The notes: generated by a model from the letters alone, not told the origin. Shown: positions 8,272 to 17,723, counted from the stretch's first letter. The stretch is DNA of 64,000 nt from an uncultured Eubacteriales bacterium (GCA_934481515.1 CAKSPO010000002.1:1-64000), one strand, 5' to 3'. A program made the numbers and translations.

Positions 8272-8907
8272 CTACCTCTCGCATACCGTAATACAGCGGT
8301 TCCGGTGCTCCCGCGTTTCCGCTTCGCGGATCATAGCGGAAGCAAAATCCCGGTAGGAAATCCGGCTTTCCCCGTTCCGGTTGTAAAGCGGAACCTCTTC
8401 GGTTCCCACCTGCCACGCTCCCGTCTCCGCCCCTTCCCAATCAAAGTGCAGCGACGGACAGACAAAGCTCCAGTCCAAAAGAGCGGAGTTTTTGAGATCC
8501 TCCGCCGCAAGGGCAAGATTTTCGGAAATTCCACGCAGGAAAGCGGGATGCTCCGGGGTCTGAAAGACCCGCGTGCGATGTGTTTCGTCGCTCCAAAGAG
8601 TTCCGGCACCGCCGAGGATCAAAAGAGAAATCCGCTTTTGCCCGATCAGATCAATCAGATAATCCACCGCTTGGCGATTGACTTCGGGATCCGTGTCGAA
8701 CCCGCTTCCGAATGCGCTGAGCACCGCGTCAACATCCGCAAGATCCGCTTCGGTCAGTGCAAACAGACTCTTTTTCAGAAGTGTTCCCCGGAGCGGAATC
8801 CCAATTCCGTCCGGCGAGAGCGCGACAACCTCATGCCCACGCTCCTCCGCTTTCTGCGTCAGGAGTCTTCCCTGCTTTCCGTTGGCGCCGATCACCAGTA
8901 TTTTCAT
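8272..8907 (-). CDS. NAD(P)-binding atypical SDR (NmrA/YwnB-like)
   Basis: A 211-residue Rossmann protein opening with MKILVIGANGKQGRLL, the GxxGxxG nucleotide-binding loop of atypical short-chain dehydrogenases. The usual catalytic YxxxK is absent, as in the NAD(P)H-binding/NmrA group whose substrates are often unknown. The ATG at 8907 is preferred over 8928 because AAAGGAT lies seven bases upstream. It sits between a frameshifted small gene and pgmB in the glycan operon. Role in that pathway is not evident. Confidence 0.8.
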   Translation of the reverse strand: MKILVIGANGKQGRLLTQKAEERGHEVVALSPDGIGIPLRGTLLKKSLFALTEADLADVDAVLSAFGSGFDTDPEVNRQAVDYLIDLIGQKRISLLILGGAGTLWSDETHRTRVFQTPEHPAFLRGISENLALAAEDLKNSALLDWSFVCPSLHFDWEGAETGAWQVGTEEVPLYNRNGESRISYRDFASAMIREAETREHRNRCITVCER

Positions 8908-8974
8908 ATCAACATCCTTTCCCGTCATCCGCGTTTTTTATCGCTTCGGTTTCGCTTTTCCGATCGGCAAAGCT

Positions 8975-9233
8975 TCAGCCGGATTCGCCTTCCGGAGCCG
9001 CCAGAGTCCTTGCGAAAAACGCCACCGGACGCTCCGCCGCAACCGCCGTGCCAAAGGCGACCTGAAAAAGCATCGGTACCGTACCGATATAAGCCCCCAA
9101 AAAGCGCCGCCCTCACGGCGTTCATCAGAACTGCGGTGATGGTTCCCTCCCGCCGAAAAAAAGTCCGGTCGGTCATGTTCCCGGTGTTTTCGTCGTCGGA
9201 ACGCACATCGGAATTCACCTTCCGGTCTCCCAT
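8975..9233 (-). pseudogene. Small frameshifted gene of unknown function
   Basis: Two overlapping frames each look like half of one protein. The upstream half (ATG at 9233 or 9176) includes TITAVLMNAVRAALF; the downstream half continues LGAYIGTVPMLFQVAFGTAV and ends PEGESG at 8975. They join exactly at a TTTTTGGGGG run (plus-strand 9094-9103), where a one-base slip restores a single frame of about 65-85 codons. The gene overlaps the end of the GH3 gene by a few bases and lies in the same operon. I do not recognise the family; the hydrophobic middle could be a short membrane or helical segment. It may be a real mutation, a programmed slip, or a base-calling error. Confidence 0.4.
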
Positions 9234-10924
9234 TTTCCGCAGAACGGATCGGACGGCGAAGTTCCGGAAAAGCGGCTTTTTCCGGTCAGCTTGTCCATCA
9301 GTGCCCGGATTACGATATCCGAACCGGCATAGCAGTTGATCATTGTCCGCATGTGCGGAATGTCCACAAGATGATACGGGTTTTCAAAGGAAATAAAAAC
9401 AGTGGGAACCGTGTGCGTATAGACCGGGACATTGGCGCCCATCGGGTTTGCCCACTCAATTCGTACCACGGTCTGATTGGACTTGGTCTGCAGCGCCGCG
9501 GAATAGACGATCAGATCATACCGGTCGGTAATCTCCCGCACCGGCTGCATCATTCCCTCAAATCCGGGAGACGGCGTAAATTCCGTCACCGCAAAACCAG
9601 CCTCCCGCAGTGCCGCGAGGAACCGTTGATTTGTGCCCGCGTCCACATTGAATACCGTGCTTCCCTCCGTCCTGTTCTCAAGCCCGTAAAACAGCACCCG
9701 CGGATAACGCTCCGGGGTCAGAGGAAGAACGCCCTCCTCTTCCTTGACCAGCGTGATCGCCTGCTCGGCACACTCCCGGCTCCAACGGCGGAACTTTTCC
9801 TGCCCCACCACATGAGCGGCTTCCGTTTCGGGCGGTACCAGCGTTCCGTCTCTCTGTTTCTCGTGCAGATGCAGGGAGGCTTTCAGGGCAAGAATCCGGG
9901 TGACGGCTTCGTTCAGGCGCTTCTCACCGAAAACGCCGGCCTCGTACCCCTTTTTCATATATTCCAGATCCTCTTCCAGGGATTTGGTAAACAGAAACAT
10001 ATCGCATCCCGCCGCAATGGTCAAAGGAACCAACGTCTCCCGCGGAAGCACGGTCATGACCCCCGCCATGGTCGTGGAATCCGTTACGATCAGTCCCTGA
10101 AATCCGAGCTTTTCCCGCAAAAGTCCGGTCACCAGCTCCCGGCTCACGCTGGCAGGCAAAAGCGCTTCCCGCCGCAGTCCCGGATGCAGCCGCTCGGAAT
10201 AGGCAGGCTGCAGAATGTGACCGACCATCACGGTCTTGACTCCCGCCTCAATGCAGGCAGAGTAGACCGCGCCATAGGTTCTGTCCCACTCCTCACAGGA
10301 CAGGTCGTTGATGGAAATTGCAACGTGCTGATCCCGCTCATCCCGCCCGTCGCCCGGAAAATGCTTGGCACAGGCGGCAAGCCCGTGCTTCTGCACTTCG
10401 GTCAGATAGGCAACGCCCATCCGCCTGACCAGCTCCGGATCCGAACCGAAGGTACGGGTATTGGTAATCGGGTTGCGCCAATTGTAGTCGATGTCCACAA
10501 TCGGGGCAAATGCCCAATTGGCTCCGACGGCGCTCCCCTCCGCACCGCAGATTTCCCCCAGCCGCCGCGCCTGTTCCGGATCTTTCGTCGCCGCAACCTC
10601 CATGGGACTGGCAAACATGGTTCCTTCCGTAATCATGCCGTTCCCGCCGGCTTCCAAATTGGCGGCAACCAGCATCGGAATTTTGGAATACTTCTGCATA
10701 TTTTCAACCGCGCGAAAACATTCCTTCGCGGTCATCCGGCGACTCATAAAGCCGCCGGGACGAACCGTTTCCCCAATATAGCGACAAAACGCCGGGTCAT
10801 CCGTATAGGTCACAAGACAGAAAAGCTGTCTCAGCTTCTCGTCCTCGCTCATTCCGTCTCTCGCTTTCTCCACCCAGGCAATGTCCGCATCCGTCAGATA
10901 GAACGGTTTCTCCTTCAGATTCAT
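9215..10924 (-). CDS. Family GH3 beta-N-acetylhexosaminidase-like glycosidase
   Basis: A 569-residue GH3 enzyme. The NagZ-type motif KHFPGDGRDERDQH (187-200) supplies the Asp-His pair used as general acid/base, and the nucleophile is Asp282 in VTDSTT. A second alpha/beta domain follows. NagZ enzymes release N-acetylglucosamine from muropeptides or glycans, but substrate specificity cannot be read from sequence. There is no signal peptide. It is the first gene of the operon running through pgmB and the rhamnosidase, suggesting a role in dismantling imported glycans. A GGAGG site precedes the ATG. Confidence 0.87.
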   Translation of the reverse strand: MNLKEKPFYLTDADIAWVEKARDGMSEDEKLRQLFCLVTYTDDPAFCRYIGETVRPGGFMSRRMTAKECFRAVENMQKYSKIPMLVAANLEAGGNGMITEGTMFASPMEVAATKDPEQARRLGEICGAEGSAVGANWAFAPIVDIDYNWRNPITNTRTFGSDPELVRRMGVAYLTEVQKHGLAACAKHFPGDGRDERDQHVAISINDLSCEEWDRTYGAVYSACIEAGVKTVMVGHILQPAYSERLHPGLRREALLPASVSRELVTGLLREKLGFQGLIVTDSTTMAGVMTVLPRETLVPLTIAAGCDMFLFTKSLEEDLEYMKKGYEAGVFGEKRLNEAVTRILALKASLHLHEKQRDGTLVPPETEAAHVVGQEKFRRWSRECAEQAITLVKEEEGVLPLTPERYPRVLFYGLENRTEGSTVFNVDAGTNQRFLAALREAGFAVTEFTPSPGFEGMMQPVREITDRYDLIVYSAALQTKSNQTVVRIEWANPMGANVPVYTHTVPTVFISFENPYHLVDIPHMRTMINCYAGSDIVIRALMDKLTGKSRFSGTSPSDPFCGKWETGR

Positions 10925-11135
10925 CTCCGCCCTCCGATTCTTTCAAATTCCTCATATATGCAACGAAAACAGTATTCCCTTTTTTCACATCCCCATGCAC
11001 GGCTTTACACGCAAAGTACCACAGCCGCCGCAGATTTCCGGCGGTTTACCAAACCCTGCAATTTTGTTTTTCGCCTGATTCCGTCTTCCGAAAACCGCTT
11101 TCTCGCATAATTGTAAAAAAATTCCTATTTTTGTC

Positions 11136-11164
11136 TTGACGAAACGGCTCAATTATGTTATAAT
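11136..11164 (+). promoter_or_regulatory. Strong sigma-A promoter of the zinc-ribbon gene
   Basis: TTGACG (11136-11141), a 17-bp spacer and TATAAT (11159-11164). The 340-bp gap from the GH3 gene to the zinc-ribbon gene otherwise contains nothing recognisable. Confidence 0.85.
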
Positions 11165-11265
11165 ATTTTTGTTGCTGTGTAAACAGAAGAATCAAAAAAA
11201 CGACCGCAACCAACGCTTTCTATCAAAATATACCATTTATAACGAGGCAACAGGAGGACCCCTAC

Positions 11266-11616
11266 ATGGAGTTGCAATGGAAATGTCCACGATGCAATGC
11301 AATCAGTCAGGAATATAAAATGTATACGGACGGTGTGCGGACAGAGCTGGAAGTGGTATGTCCGGAGTGCGCACTGCGCTGGTATCCGGAAAATCTCCGG
11401 CGGTATTCCTACCCAAAGGCAAGCATCATCACATTGCAATGTCCGAATTGTGTAAACACTCTGATCCAACGCACAGCAGAACCTGTCGACGGAAAGGACG
11501 GGCTGTGCCTGACCTGCGGATTTCGATGGAACATTGAAGAAAACAAACGGGCTGACGAAATATACCCGCAGAAAAACTTCTCTCCGCGGTTCAGCAAAAA
11601 GCGCAAACCCAAATAG
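11266..11616 (+). CDS. Small double zinc-ribbon protein of unknown function
   Basis: A 116-residue protein with four CxxC knuckles (CPRC, CPEC, CPNC, CLTC), arranged as two zinc ribbons, followed by a basic tail ending SKKRKPK. Such small proteins commonly bind nucleic acid or ribosomes, but no specific family is recognised. It has its own consensus promoter and an excellent AGGAGGAC ribosome site, so it is probably well expressed. It stands alone, with tmRNA converging from the other side. Confidence 0.78.
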   Translation: MELQWKCPRCNAISQEYKMYTDGVRTELEVVCPECALRWYPENLRRYSYPKASIITLQCPNCVNTLIQRTAEPVDGKDGLCLTCGFRWNIEENKRADEIYPQKNFSPRFSKKRKPK

Positions 11617-11790
11617 GAGTCTTCGCTCCGGAAGCAGATTCAAATGCAACCCGCATCGGAGATGCAGATCATTGATATCTTTAAAATTTAGAATTATTAT
11701 ACTTCAAGAATAATTAACGAAGACGGCAAAAGGCATTTGCCGCACGGAAAGCAAAGAAGGAGATTTCGGATTCCGCGTCTAAATAAGGAA

Positions 11791-11832
11791 ACCGGGAGGA
11801 TTACCATGATCGGCAGTCCTCCCGGCTTTTTC
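11791..11832 (+). terminator. Terminator of the zinc-ribbon transcript
   Basis: CCGGGAGGA and TCCTCCCGG form a stem followed by CTTTTTC. The 170 bp between the gene stop and this hairpin show no further feature. Confidence 0.75.
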
Positions 11833-11860
11833 ATTACCGGCGTTCAATTTCTTTAACAGA

Positions 11861-11913
11861 AACAATAAATCCGAACCCATGACCAATCGGTAAAAGATTC
11901 GGATTTATTGTTT
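11861..11913. terminator. Bidirectional terminator behind tmRNA
   Basis: A perfect 15-bp inverted repeat (AACAATAAATCCGAA at 11861-11875 and its complement at 11898-11912) starts two bases beyond the tmRNA 3' end. T-rich sequence follows on the plus strand. It most likely ends the ssrA transcript and backs up the preceding plus-strand terminator. Confidence 0.7.
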
Positions 11914-12305
11914 TGGTGGAGATGAGGAGAATCGAACTCCTGTCCGAAAATCCCTTGATATCACTTTCTTCGTGGACAGTCTGTTGTTTAAAATTCCCGC
12001 TTGGAACCGCGAACAGACACGCTGTTCCGCGCGGTAGCCCTTTTGTTCATGACCGGTTCAAGAGCGAACCGCCGGTGCACGTTCACCGCTCAGATGACGC
12101 TCAGTCCGAAGCCGCGATACTCTCCGGAGGAACGGGTGACCCGCAGGTCACAGCACTGCCGAATTTACGCCAAAGGCGTAAACTCAGGCAGCCATAGCAA
12201 CAGTATTGTTGTCGTTTATTTTTTAAGGTTTGGGCAGTTTACGAGATTACCCGGCTCGCCACGCTTATCATATCTCAGAATCCCCGTCGAAACCATTGCA
12301 CCCCC
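11914..12305 (-). ncRNA. ssrA: tmRNA (trans-translation rescue RNA)
   Basis: The minus strand starts GGGGGTGCAATGGTTTCGAC and ends GTTCGATTCTCCTC then ATCTCCACCA, with the two ends pairing as a seven-base acceptor stem and CCA encoded. Both are hallmarks of tmRNA. The internal reading frame gives NDNNTVAMAA followed by TGA, a normal proteolysis tag ending in two alanines; the codon before it is ATA, so the exact resume codon is uncertain. At about 392 nt it is slightly long. It rescues ribosomes stalled on broken messages together with SmpB, which is not in this window. Confidence 0.97.
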
Positions 12306-12359
12306 ATTTTGTTTTTCGGAAACCTTCCGAAAAGGGAACCGTGAAAGTTTCCATCCTTT

Positions 12360-12388
12360 ATTATACACGCTTTTCGCTCTCTTGTCAA
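12360..12388 (-). promoter_or_regulatory. ssrA promoter
   Basis: On the minus strand TTGACA (12383-12388), 17-bp spacer, TATAAT (12360-12365). Transcription would start about 50 nt before the mature 5' end, which RNase P then trims. Confidence 0.88.
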
Positions 12389-12510
12389 CCTCGGTTTTTC
12401 GCAAATTCCGACATTTCATTGCGCTTTCAAAAAACAATGAAAAAACTCAAAAAAATGAGAAAAAGCATTATTTTTTTCTCATAACTGCCTCTCATTTTTC
12501 TTTTCTGTTT

Positions 12511-12590
12511 TTGTCTGACTTTCTTTGACTTTGACTTTCTTTGACTTTCTGTGTATAATATGTGGCGTAAGGTCAAAGAAGGTCAGAGAA
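12511..12590. promoter_or_regulatory. ctsR promoter with CtsR operators
   Basis: TTGACT (12531-12536), 17-bp spacer and TATAAT (12554-12559) drive the heat-shock operon. CtsR recognises tandem heptamers of the type RGTCAAA-NAN-RGTCAAA. One such pair, GGTCAAA-GAA-GGTCAGA, lies downstream of the -10 at 12571-12587. On the opposite strand the stretch 12514-12547 repeats TTTGACT three times and TCTGACT once, giving at least two further overlapping boxes over the -35. The promoter is therefore flanked by repressor sites on both sides, consistent with tight autoregulation. Confidence 0.88.
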
Positions 12591-12617
12591 ATGAAGAAAC
12601 GAAAGGATGAACGACCG

Positions 12618-13073
12618 ATGCTGACAGATTCCATTGCAAAGATGATTGAGGAAATGCTCAACGAGGGCGGAGGAACACTGGAACTCCAGCGGAATGAAAT
12701 GGCAACCCGGATCGGCTGTGTTCCCAGTCAGATCAGTTATGTCATTGCTTCCCGCTTCACACCGGAGCGCGGCTATGTCATCGAATCGCGCCGTGGCGGC
12801 GGCGGTTGCATCCGCATCGTGCGGAAGCAGATGGGACGCGATGAATACCTGATGCATTTCTTCTGCGCCATCGGTCAGAGTATCGAAGAGGGCGAGGCGG
12901 CGGCATATCTGAAGAACCTTGCCGGAAACGGAATTCTTTCGGAACGGGAATTCGGTATCGCGTATGCTGCGATGGACGGCGCGGCGCTGGCATCCGTTCC
13001 GCCGGATCGACGCAATATCGTCCGCGCCGACATTTTCAAACAAATGTTGCTTTCCATGATGTCTCACAGATAG
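12618..13073 (+). CDS. ctsR: Class III heat-shock repressor CtsR
   Basis: A 151-residue winged-helix repressor that shuts off the clp/ctsR genes and is inactivated on heat or arginine phosphorylation. The core CVPSQISYVI, RFTPERGYVIESRRGGGGCIRI is the family signature, including the glycine-rich wing tip that senses temperature. The ATG at 12618 is chosen because AAAGGA lies upstream and the N-terminus then aligns with known CtsR; an earlier ATG at 12591 overlaps the operator. First gene of ctsR-mcsA-mcsB-clpC. Confidence 0.95.
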   Translation: MLTDSIAKMIEEMLNEGGGTLELQRNEMATRIGCVPSQISYVIASRFTPERGYVIESRRGGGGCIRIVRKQMGRDEYLMHFFCAIGQSIEEGEAAAYLKNLAGNGILSEREFGIAYAAMDGAALASVPPDRRNIVRADIFKQMLLSMMSHR

Positions 13074-13124
13074 TATTTCTGCTTTGCCGCACAGATTCTG
13101 ACAAAATCTGCGAGGCGGATGCGC

Positions 13125-13130
13125 TATAAT
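13125..13130 (+). promoter_or_regulatory. Possible internal promoter before mcsA
   Basis: TATAAT in the context GCGCTATAAT lies 57 bp before mcsA. The only -35-like hexamer (CTGACA) is too far upstream, so this is a weak candidate for a secondary start inside the operon. Confidence 0.3.
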
Positions 13131-13186
13131 AAAAAAAGAAAGGTTGCGGCAGTGCCGCAGACCGGAAAAAGAAAGGATTGATTTGT

Positions 13187-13729
13187 ATGCTTTGCGAAAA
13201 ATGCAAAAAGAGAACCGCAACGGTTTTTTATAACGAAAATATCAACGGAAAGACAAAATCCTATTCCCTTTGCGGAGAATGCGCCGCAAAGCTGCGGGAA
13301 AAGGGGGACATTCAGGACATTACTTCCATGATCGGAAGTTTTGCAGATCCGTTCTCGGAGCTTCATGACAACCTCTTCGGCGGATTCTTCGGAATGCCGA
13401 CGCTGTTGTCGGTACCGACCGAAAAGAAGTGTCCGACCTGCGGCTCCACCTACGCGGACATTGCAAAAAGCGGAAAGGTCGGCTGTTCCGACTGCTACAA
13501 CACCTTTGCGGACGAGCTGTCCCGCACCATTGCTTCGGTGCACGGAACCACCTCCCACACGGGAGCGATTCCCGCACGGCACCGCGCAAAGCAGGAACGG
13601 CGCGAACAGCTGAAAAACCTGCGCAACTCGTTGCAGGAAGCCATTGAAAAGGAAGATTTTGAACGCGCGGCAACCCTGCGGGATGAAATCCGCAAGATGG
13701 AGTCGCAGAATGAAAAGGACGGTGAATAA
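13187..13729 (+). CDS. mcsA: McsA, zinc-binding activator of the arginine kinase McsB
   Basis: A 180-residue protein with four CxxC pairs (CEKC, CGEC, CPTC, CSDC) forming zinc fingers and a C-terminal UVR motif (EAIEKEDFERAATLRDEIR), the standard McsA layout. McsA activates and anchors McsB, which phosphorylates arginines on CtsR and on substrates for ClpCP. The ATG at 13187, spaced from GAAAGGA, is preferred to the TTG three codons earlier. The stop is two bases from the mcsB start, so translation is coupled. Confidence 0.94.
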   Translation: MLCEKCKKRTATVFYNENINGKTKSYSLCGECAAKLREKGDIQDITSMIGSFADPFSELHDNLFGGFFGMPTLLSVPTEKKCPTCGSTYADIAKSGKVGCSDCYNTFADELSRTIASVHGTTSHTGAIPARHRAKQERREQLKNLRNSLQEAIEKEDFERAATLRDEIRKMESQNEKDGE

Positions 13730-13731
13730 TC

Positions 13732-14745
13732 ATGGCATGGTATAATACAACCGGAAATATGCCCGACACGGTCATCAGTTCCCGTGTACGTCTGGCACGA
13801 AATATCAACGGCTATCCGTTCTCCGACCGTCTGGATGCGAATGCCGCAAATGAAATCATCGAAAAAGTCAGTGCTCCTTTGGAGGCATCGGGATTCCGGA
13901 AGATCAATTTTTCGGACATTTCCCCGGTCATGGCAACCTCCTATGTGGAGCGCCACTACGTCAGCCCGGAGTTTGCCACCAAGGAAGCGCCGCACGCCCT
14001 GCTTTTGCAGGAGCAGACCGGTATTGCCGTGATGGTATGTGAGGAGGATCACCTCCGGATTCAGTGCATTCTTCCGGGATTTTCTCTGGAGGAAGCCTAC
14101 CGGAATGCGGCGCGTACCGAAAAACGGTTGGACGAGGATTTTGATTTTGCCTATTCCGAACAGCTCGGCTATCTGACGCAGTGCCCCACCAACCTCGGCA
14201 CCGGAATGCGGGCATCGGTCATGATGTTCCTCCCGGCGCTCACGCGGGGCGGATACATGGATTCCCTTGCTTCTCAGCTTTCCAAGATCGGACTGACCGT
14301 CCGAGGGCTTTTCGGCGAAGGAAGCGGCGCGGCAGGATGTATGTACCAGATTTCCAATCAGGTAACGCTCGGTCTGACCGAAGAAGAAATTCTGAAGAAA
14401 ATGAACGAAGCCATCCGTCAGATTGCCGACAGTGAACAGAGGGCAAGAAAAGCCATTCAGGGAGAGGAACTGGAACGCCTGACCGACCGGATTCTGCGGA
14501 GCGAAGGCATTCTGAAATATGCACATATGATGTCCTCTGCCGAATTCATCCGTCTGTTTGCGGACGTGCGATTCGGTATTGTGCTGGGGCTTGTCCGGGA
14601 CATTACCTATGAACAGCTCGGCACACTTCTGGTGGAAGTCATGCCGGCAACGCTGACGCTTTCTTCCGAAAACACCCCCAAGAGCGAAGGGGCGCGGGAT
14701 CGCCTGCGGGCGCAGAAGATTCAGAGCCTTCTGAACACCAAATAA
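13732..14745 (+). CDS. mcsB: Protein arginine kinase McsB
   Basis: A 337-residue phosphagen-kinase-fold enzyme that phosphorylates arginine side chains, marking proteins for ClpCP and inactivating CtsR. SSRVRLARN near the N-terminus binds ATP phosphates, and CPTNLGTGMRASVM contains the catalytic-loop Cys typical of guanidino kinases. Length and order after mcsA match Bacillus-type operons. The C-terminal DRLRAQ region corresponds to the allosteric phospho-arginine pocket. Confidence 0.95.
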   Translation: MAWYNTTGNMPDTVISSRVRLARNINGYPFSDRLDANAANEIIEKVSAPLEASGFRKINFSDISPVMATSYVERHYVSPEFATKEAPHALLLQEQTGIAVMVCEEDHLRIQCILPGFSLEEAYRNAARTEKRLDEDFDFAYSEQLGYLTQCPTNLGTGMRASVMMFLPALTRGGYMDSLASQLSKIGLTVRGLFGEGSGAAGCMYQISNQVTLGLTEEEILKKMNEAIRQIADSEQRARKAIQGEELERLTDRILRSEGILKYAHMMSSAEFIRLFADVRFGIVLGLVRDITYEQLGTLLVEVMPATLTLSSENTPKSEGARDRLRAQKIQSLLNTK

Positions 14746-14811
14746 ACGAACGCTCCCCTCTGCTTTGAACCAAAGTTTAGATTTTCCCCATTCCTTTACG
14801 AAAGGATCGTG

Positions 14812-17277
14812 ATGTTTATGCAAAATCGTTTTACCCAGAAAGCTCAAAACGTCCTGAATTTTGCACTGCAGAGTGCGGAAGAGTTGGGACACACCTATAT
14901 CGGATCGGAGCACCTTCTGCTCGGACTTTGCGCCGAGTCGTCCGGTGTCGCCGCGCATTATCTGAATGAGCGCGGTGCCGATGCGGAAAAGGTTCGCGAA
15001 GCCGTCATCCGGATGGCAGGCATGGGCTCCCCCGTTGCCGTTTCCGCGTCCGATATGACGCCCCGAACCAAAAATATCATTCAGAATTCCTTTGCGGAAG
15101 CCCAGAAAAACGGACAGGACTATATCGGTACCGAGCATCTGCTTCTGGCACTGTTGAATGAAAGTGACTGCGTTGCCGTCCGGATTCTGGAAGGGCTCGG
15201 CGTTTCGGTCAATGACCTGCGCAACGATATTGCCGCATTTCTCGGCTCTTCAGTCGGCGGTGAGCGGAGCGGCGGCTTTGAACGGAACGGAAGAGATGCG
15301 GAAAACGGCGTTTCCAGCACCGTGTTGGACAGTGCCCCGAATCTGAAAAACTTCGGCAGAGACCTCAATGCGATGGCAAAAGCCGGAAAGATGGATCCGA
15401 TCATCGGTCGTGAGAGTGAAACCGAACGGGTCATTCAGATTCTTTCCCGCCGTACCAAGAACAATCCCTGCCTGATCGGTGAGCCAGGCGTCGGCAAAAC
15501 CGCCGTTGTGGAGGGTCTGGCGCAGCGCATTGTTGCCGGTAACGTACCGGAAAACCTGCTCAAAAAGACCATTATCACACTGGATCTTGCCTCGATGATC
15601 GCCGGTGCAAAATACCGCGGCGAATTTGAGGAACGGTTCAAGAACGTGATGGAGGAGGTTCGTAAGAACCCGGACATCATTCTGTTTATCGATGAGATTC
15701 ACACCATCATCGGTGCCGGCGCCGCAGAAGGCGCCGTCGATGCCGCAAACATCATCAAGCCGGCACTGGCGCGCGGTGAGATGCAGGTGATCGGTGCAAC
15801 CACCATTTCCGAATACCGGAAGCACATCGAAAAGGACGCGGCGCTGGAACGTCGGTTCCAGTCGGTCATGGTCGCGGAGCCGAGCCGCGAGGATACGTTG
15901 CAGATTCTGCACGGTCTGCGTGACAAATACGAGGCGCATCATAAGCTCAAGATTTCGGACGAGGCACTCAAGGCAGCTGTCCAGCTCTCCGTGCGCTACA
16001 TTGCAGACCGGTTCCTGCCGGACAAGGCCATTGACCTGATCGACGAAGCTGCCTCCCGGTTGCGGATCAGCGCGCACACCTCTCCTCCGGATGTCAAGGA
16101 GGTACAGGAAAAACTGAAATCCATCTCCAAAGAGAAGGAAGAAGCCATTTCTGCACAGGATTTTGAGCGCGCCGCAAAGCTCAGAGACAGTGAACAGGTT
16201 CTGAAGAAGGAATACGACGAAAAGAAGGCGGCATGGGAGCGCTCTCAGGACACTTCTGCCCTGACGGTGCAGGCTTCCGATATTGCCGAAGTCGTGACGC
16301 AGTGGACCGGTATTCCGGTCAACCGTCTGATGGAGGAGGAAAGCGAACGTCTGCTTCATCTGGACGAACTGCTCAAGGCGCGGGTCATCGGTCAGGACGA
16401 AGCCGTGGAAGCGGTAGCACGTGCCATCCGCCGCGGCAGAATGGGTCTGAAGGATCCCCGTCGCCCGGTTGGTTCTTTCATCTTCATGGGACCGACGGGT
16501 ATCGGTAAAACAGAGCTTGCAAAGGCTCTGGCGGAGGTCATGTTCGGGGATCCCTCCGCGATGATCCGGCTGGATATGTCCGAGTACATGGAAAAGCACA
16601 GCGTTTCCAAGCTCATCGGTTCCCCTCCCGGATACGTCGGCTTTGAGGAGGGCGGTCAGCTGACCGAAAAGATTCGCCGCAAGCCCTATTCCGTGGTGCT
16701 CTTTGACGAGATCGAAAAGGCTCACCCCGATGTGTTCAACATTCTTCTTCAGGTACTGGAGGACGGTATTCTGACCGACTCTCAGGGACGCCACGTGGAT
16801 TTCCGGAATGCAATTATCATTCTGACCTCCAATGTCGGCGCATCCGAACTGAAGGCAGGGAACGTACTTGGATTCACCTCCGAGCAGAAGGAAAAGGCAG
16901 ACCGCGAAGCACTCAGGGAGCGGATGATGAACTCCCTGAGAAGCACCTTCCGTCCCGAATTTCTGAACCGGATTGATGATATTATCATCTTCAATTCCCT
17001 GGAGCAGAAGGACATCGAACGGATTGCGGAACTGATGCTCCTGGATGTTCAGAAGCGGATTGAGGAGCTTGGCATTACGGTCAGCTTCACTCCCGCGGTA
17101 ACGGAACTGCTGGCAAAGGAGGGCTTTGATGCCAATTACGGTGCGCGTCCGTTGCGCCGTGCCGTGGTTCGGATGGTGGAGGATCCCTTCTCGGTGGAAA
17201 TGCTGGAAGGCAGAATCAAGTCCGGGGACAGCGTCACCGTGGACGCGGAAGACGGAAAGGTTGTTTTCCGCAAATAA
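14812..17277 (+). CDS. clpC: ATP-dependent unfoldase ClpC
   Basis: An 821-residue HSP100 protein. Two Clp N repeats (about 1-140) bind adaptors and phospho-arginine; the first AAA+ module has GEPGVGKT and the second has GPTGIGKT; a UVR-containing middle domain ([18 protein letters not shown]) lies between them, which distinguishes ClpC from ClpA. It unfolds proteins for ClpP, which is not in this window. ATG at 14812 follows AAAGGA by five bases; ATG 14818 is a possible alternative. Last gene of the CtsR operon. Confidence 0.96.
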   Translation: MFMQNRFTQKAQNVLNFALQSAEELGHTYIGSEHLLLGLCAESSGVAAHYLNERGADAEKVREAVIRMAGMGSPVAVSASDMTPRTKNIIQNSFAEAQKNGQDYIGTEHLLLALLNESDCVAVRILEGLGVSVNDLRNDIAAFLGSSVGGERSGGFERNGRDAENGVSSTVLDSAPNLKNFGRDLNAMAKAGKMDPIIGRESETERVIQILSRRTKNNPCLIGEPGVGKTAVVEGLAQRIVAGNVPENLLKKTIITLDLASMIAGAKYRGEFEERFKNVMEEVRKNPDIILFIDEIHTIIGAGAAEGAVDAANIIKPALARGEMQVIGATTISEYRKHIEKDAALERRFQSVMVAEPSREDTLQILHGLRDKYEAHHKLKISDEALKAAVQLSVRYIADRFLPDKAIDLIDEAASRLRISAHTSPPDVKEVQEKLKSISKEKEEAISAQDFERAAKLRDSEQVLKKEYDEKKAAWERSQDTSALTVQASDIAEVVTQWTGIPVNRLMEEESERLLHLDELLKARVIGQDEAVEAVARAIRRGRMGLKDPRRPVGSFIFMGPTGIGKTELAKALAEVMFGDPSAMIRLDMSEYMEKHSVSKLIGSPPGYVGFEEGGQLTEKIRRKPYSVVLFDEIEKAHPDVFNILLQVLEDGILTDSQGRHVDFRNAIIILTSNVGASELKAGNVLGFTSEQKEKADREALRERMMNSLRSTFRPEFLNRIDDIIIFNSLEQKDIERIAELMLLDVQKRIEELGITVSFTPAVTELLAKEGFDANYGARPLRRAVVRMVEDPFSVEMLEGRIKSGDSVTVDAEDGKVVFRK

Positions 17278-17326
17278 TCCCGCCTGCGAAAAGTCCGTCG
17301 AAGCAGGTAATCGGTAAAAAATCACT

Positions 17327-17376
17327 GACGCCCGGCAATCGTGCAATGCACGATTGCCGGGCGTCTTCTTTTTTTG
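17327..17376 (+). terminator. Terminator of the ctsR-clpC operon
   Basis: A perfect 19-bp stem (GACGCCCGGCAATCGTGCA and its complement) with no loop bases to spare, followed by a T-rich tail. It also faces the end of the convergent XRE gene. Confidence 0.9.
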
Positions 17377-17402
17377 GGGGAAGCCGACCGTCTTTCCCTT
17401 TT

Positions 17403-17723
17403 TTATTTCCTGTGGAGATTTCCGGTGTGCAGCGCCCGCATCAGCTCCAAAACAAGCTTTGCCTGCTTTTCGTCCAGAGAGCGGTACAGCTCTGTGATCT
17501 GTTCCACTTCGGGAATCTTTTCTATGGGTTCCTCTCTGAAAAATTCCGAAAGGCTGATTTCGAACGCACCGCACAGACTTTCCAGCGTCGAAAGCGACGG
17601 CAGGGTTTCCCGGTTGAACATATTGATCATAGTAGACTGCGGCAGATTCGCTTCTATCGAAAGCCGATAGATTGACCACCCCCGCTCCAACCGCAGGGTA
17701 TTGATTCTTTTCAGTACGTTCAT
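17403..17723 (-). CDS. XRE-family transcriptional regulator
   Basis: A 106-residue protein whose first 65 residues are a lambda-repressor-like HTH (LRLERGWSIYRLSIEANLPQ followed by a recognition helix with STMINMF). The remaining 40 residues are a charged helix without a sensor domain. No target is evident; it is monocistronic between the clpC terminator and the glucosaminidase gene. The 550-bp gap upstream holds a minus-strand TACAAT -10 candidate near 17905 and no other gene. Confidence 0.82.
   Translation of the reverse strand: MNVLKRINTLRLERGWSIYRLSIEANLPQSTMINMFNRETLPSLSTLESLCGAFEISLSEFFREEPIEKIPEVEQITELYRSLDEKQAKLVLELMRALHTGNLHRK

Noticed and set aside
13495..15138. 547-codon frame antisense to mcsA-mcsB-clpC
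   Set aside because: Shadow of strongly coding genes on the plus strand; no start signals.
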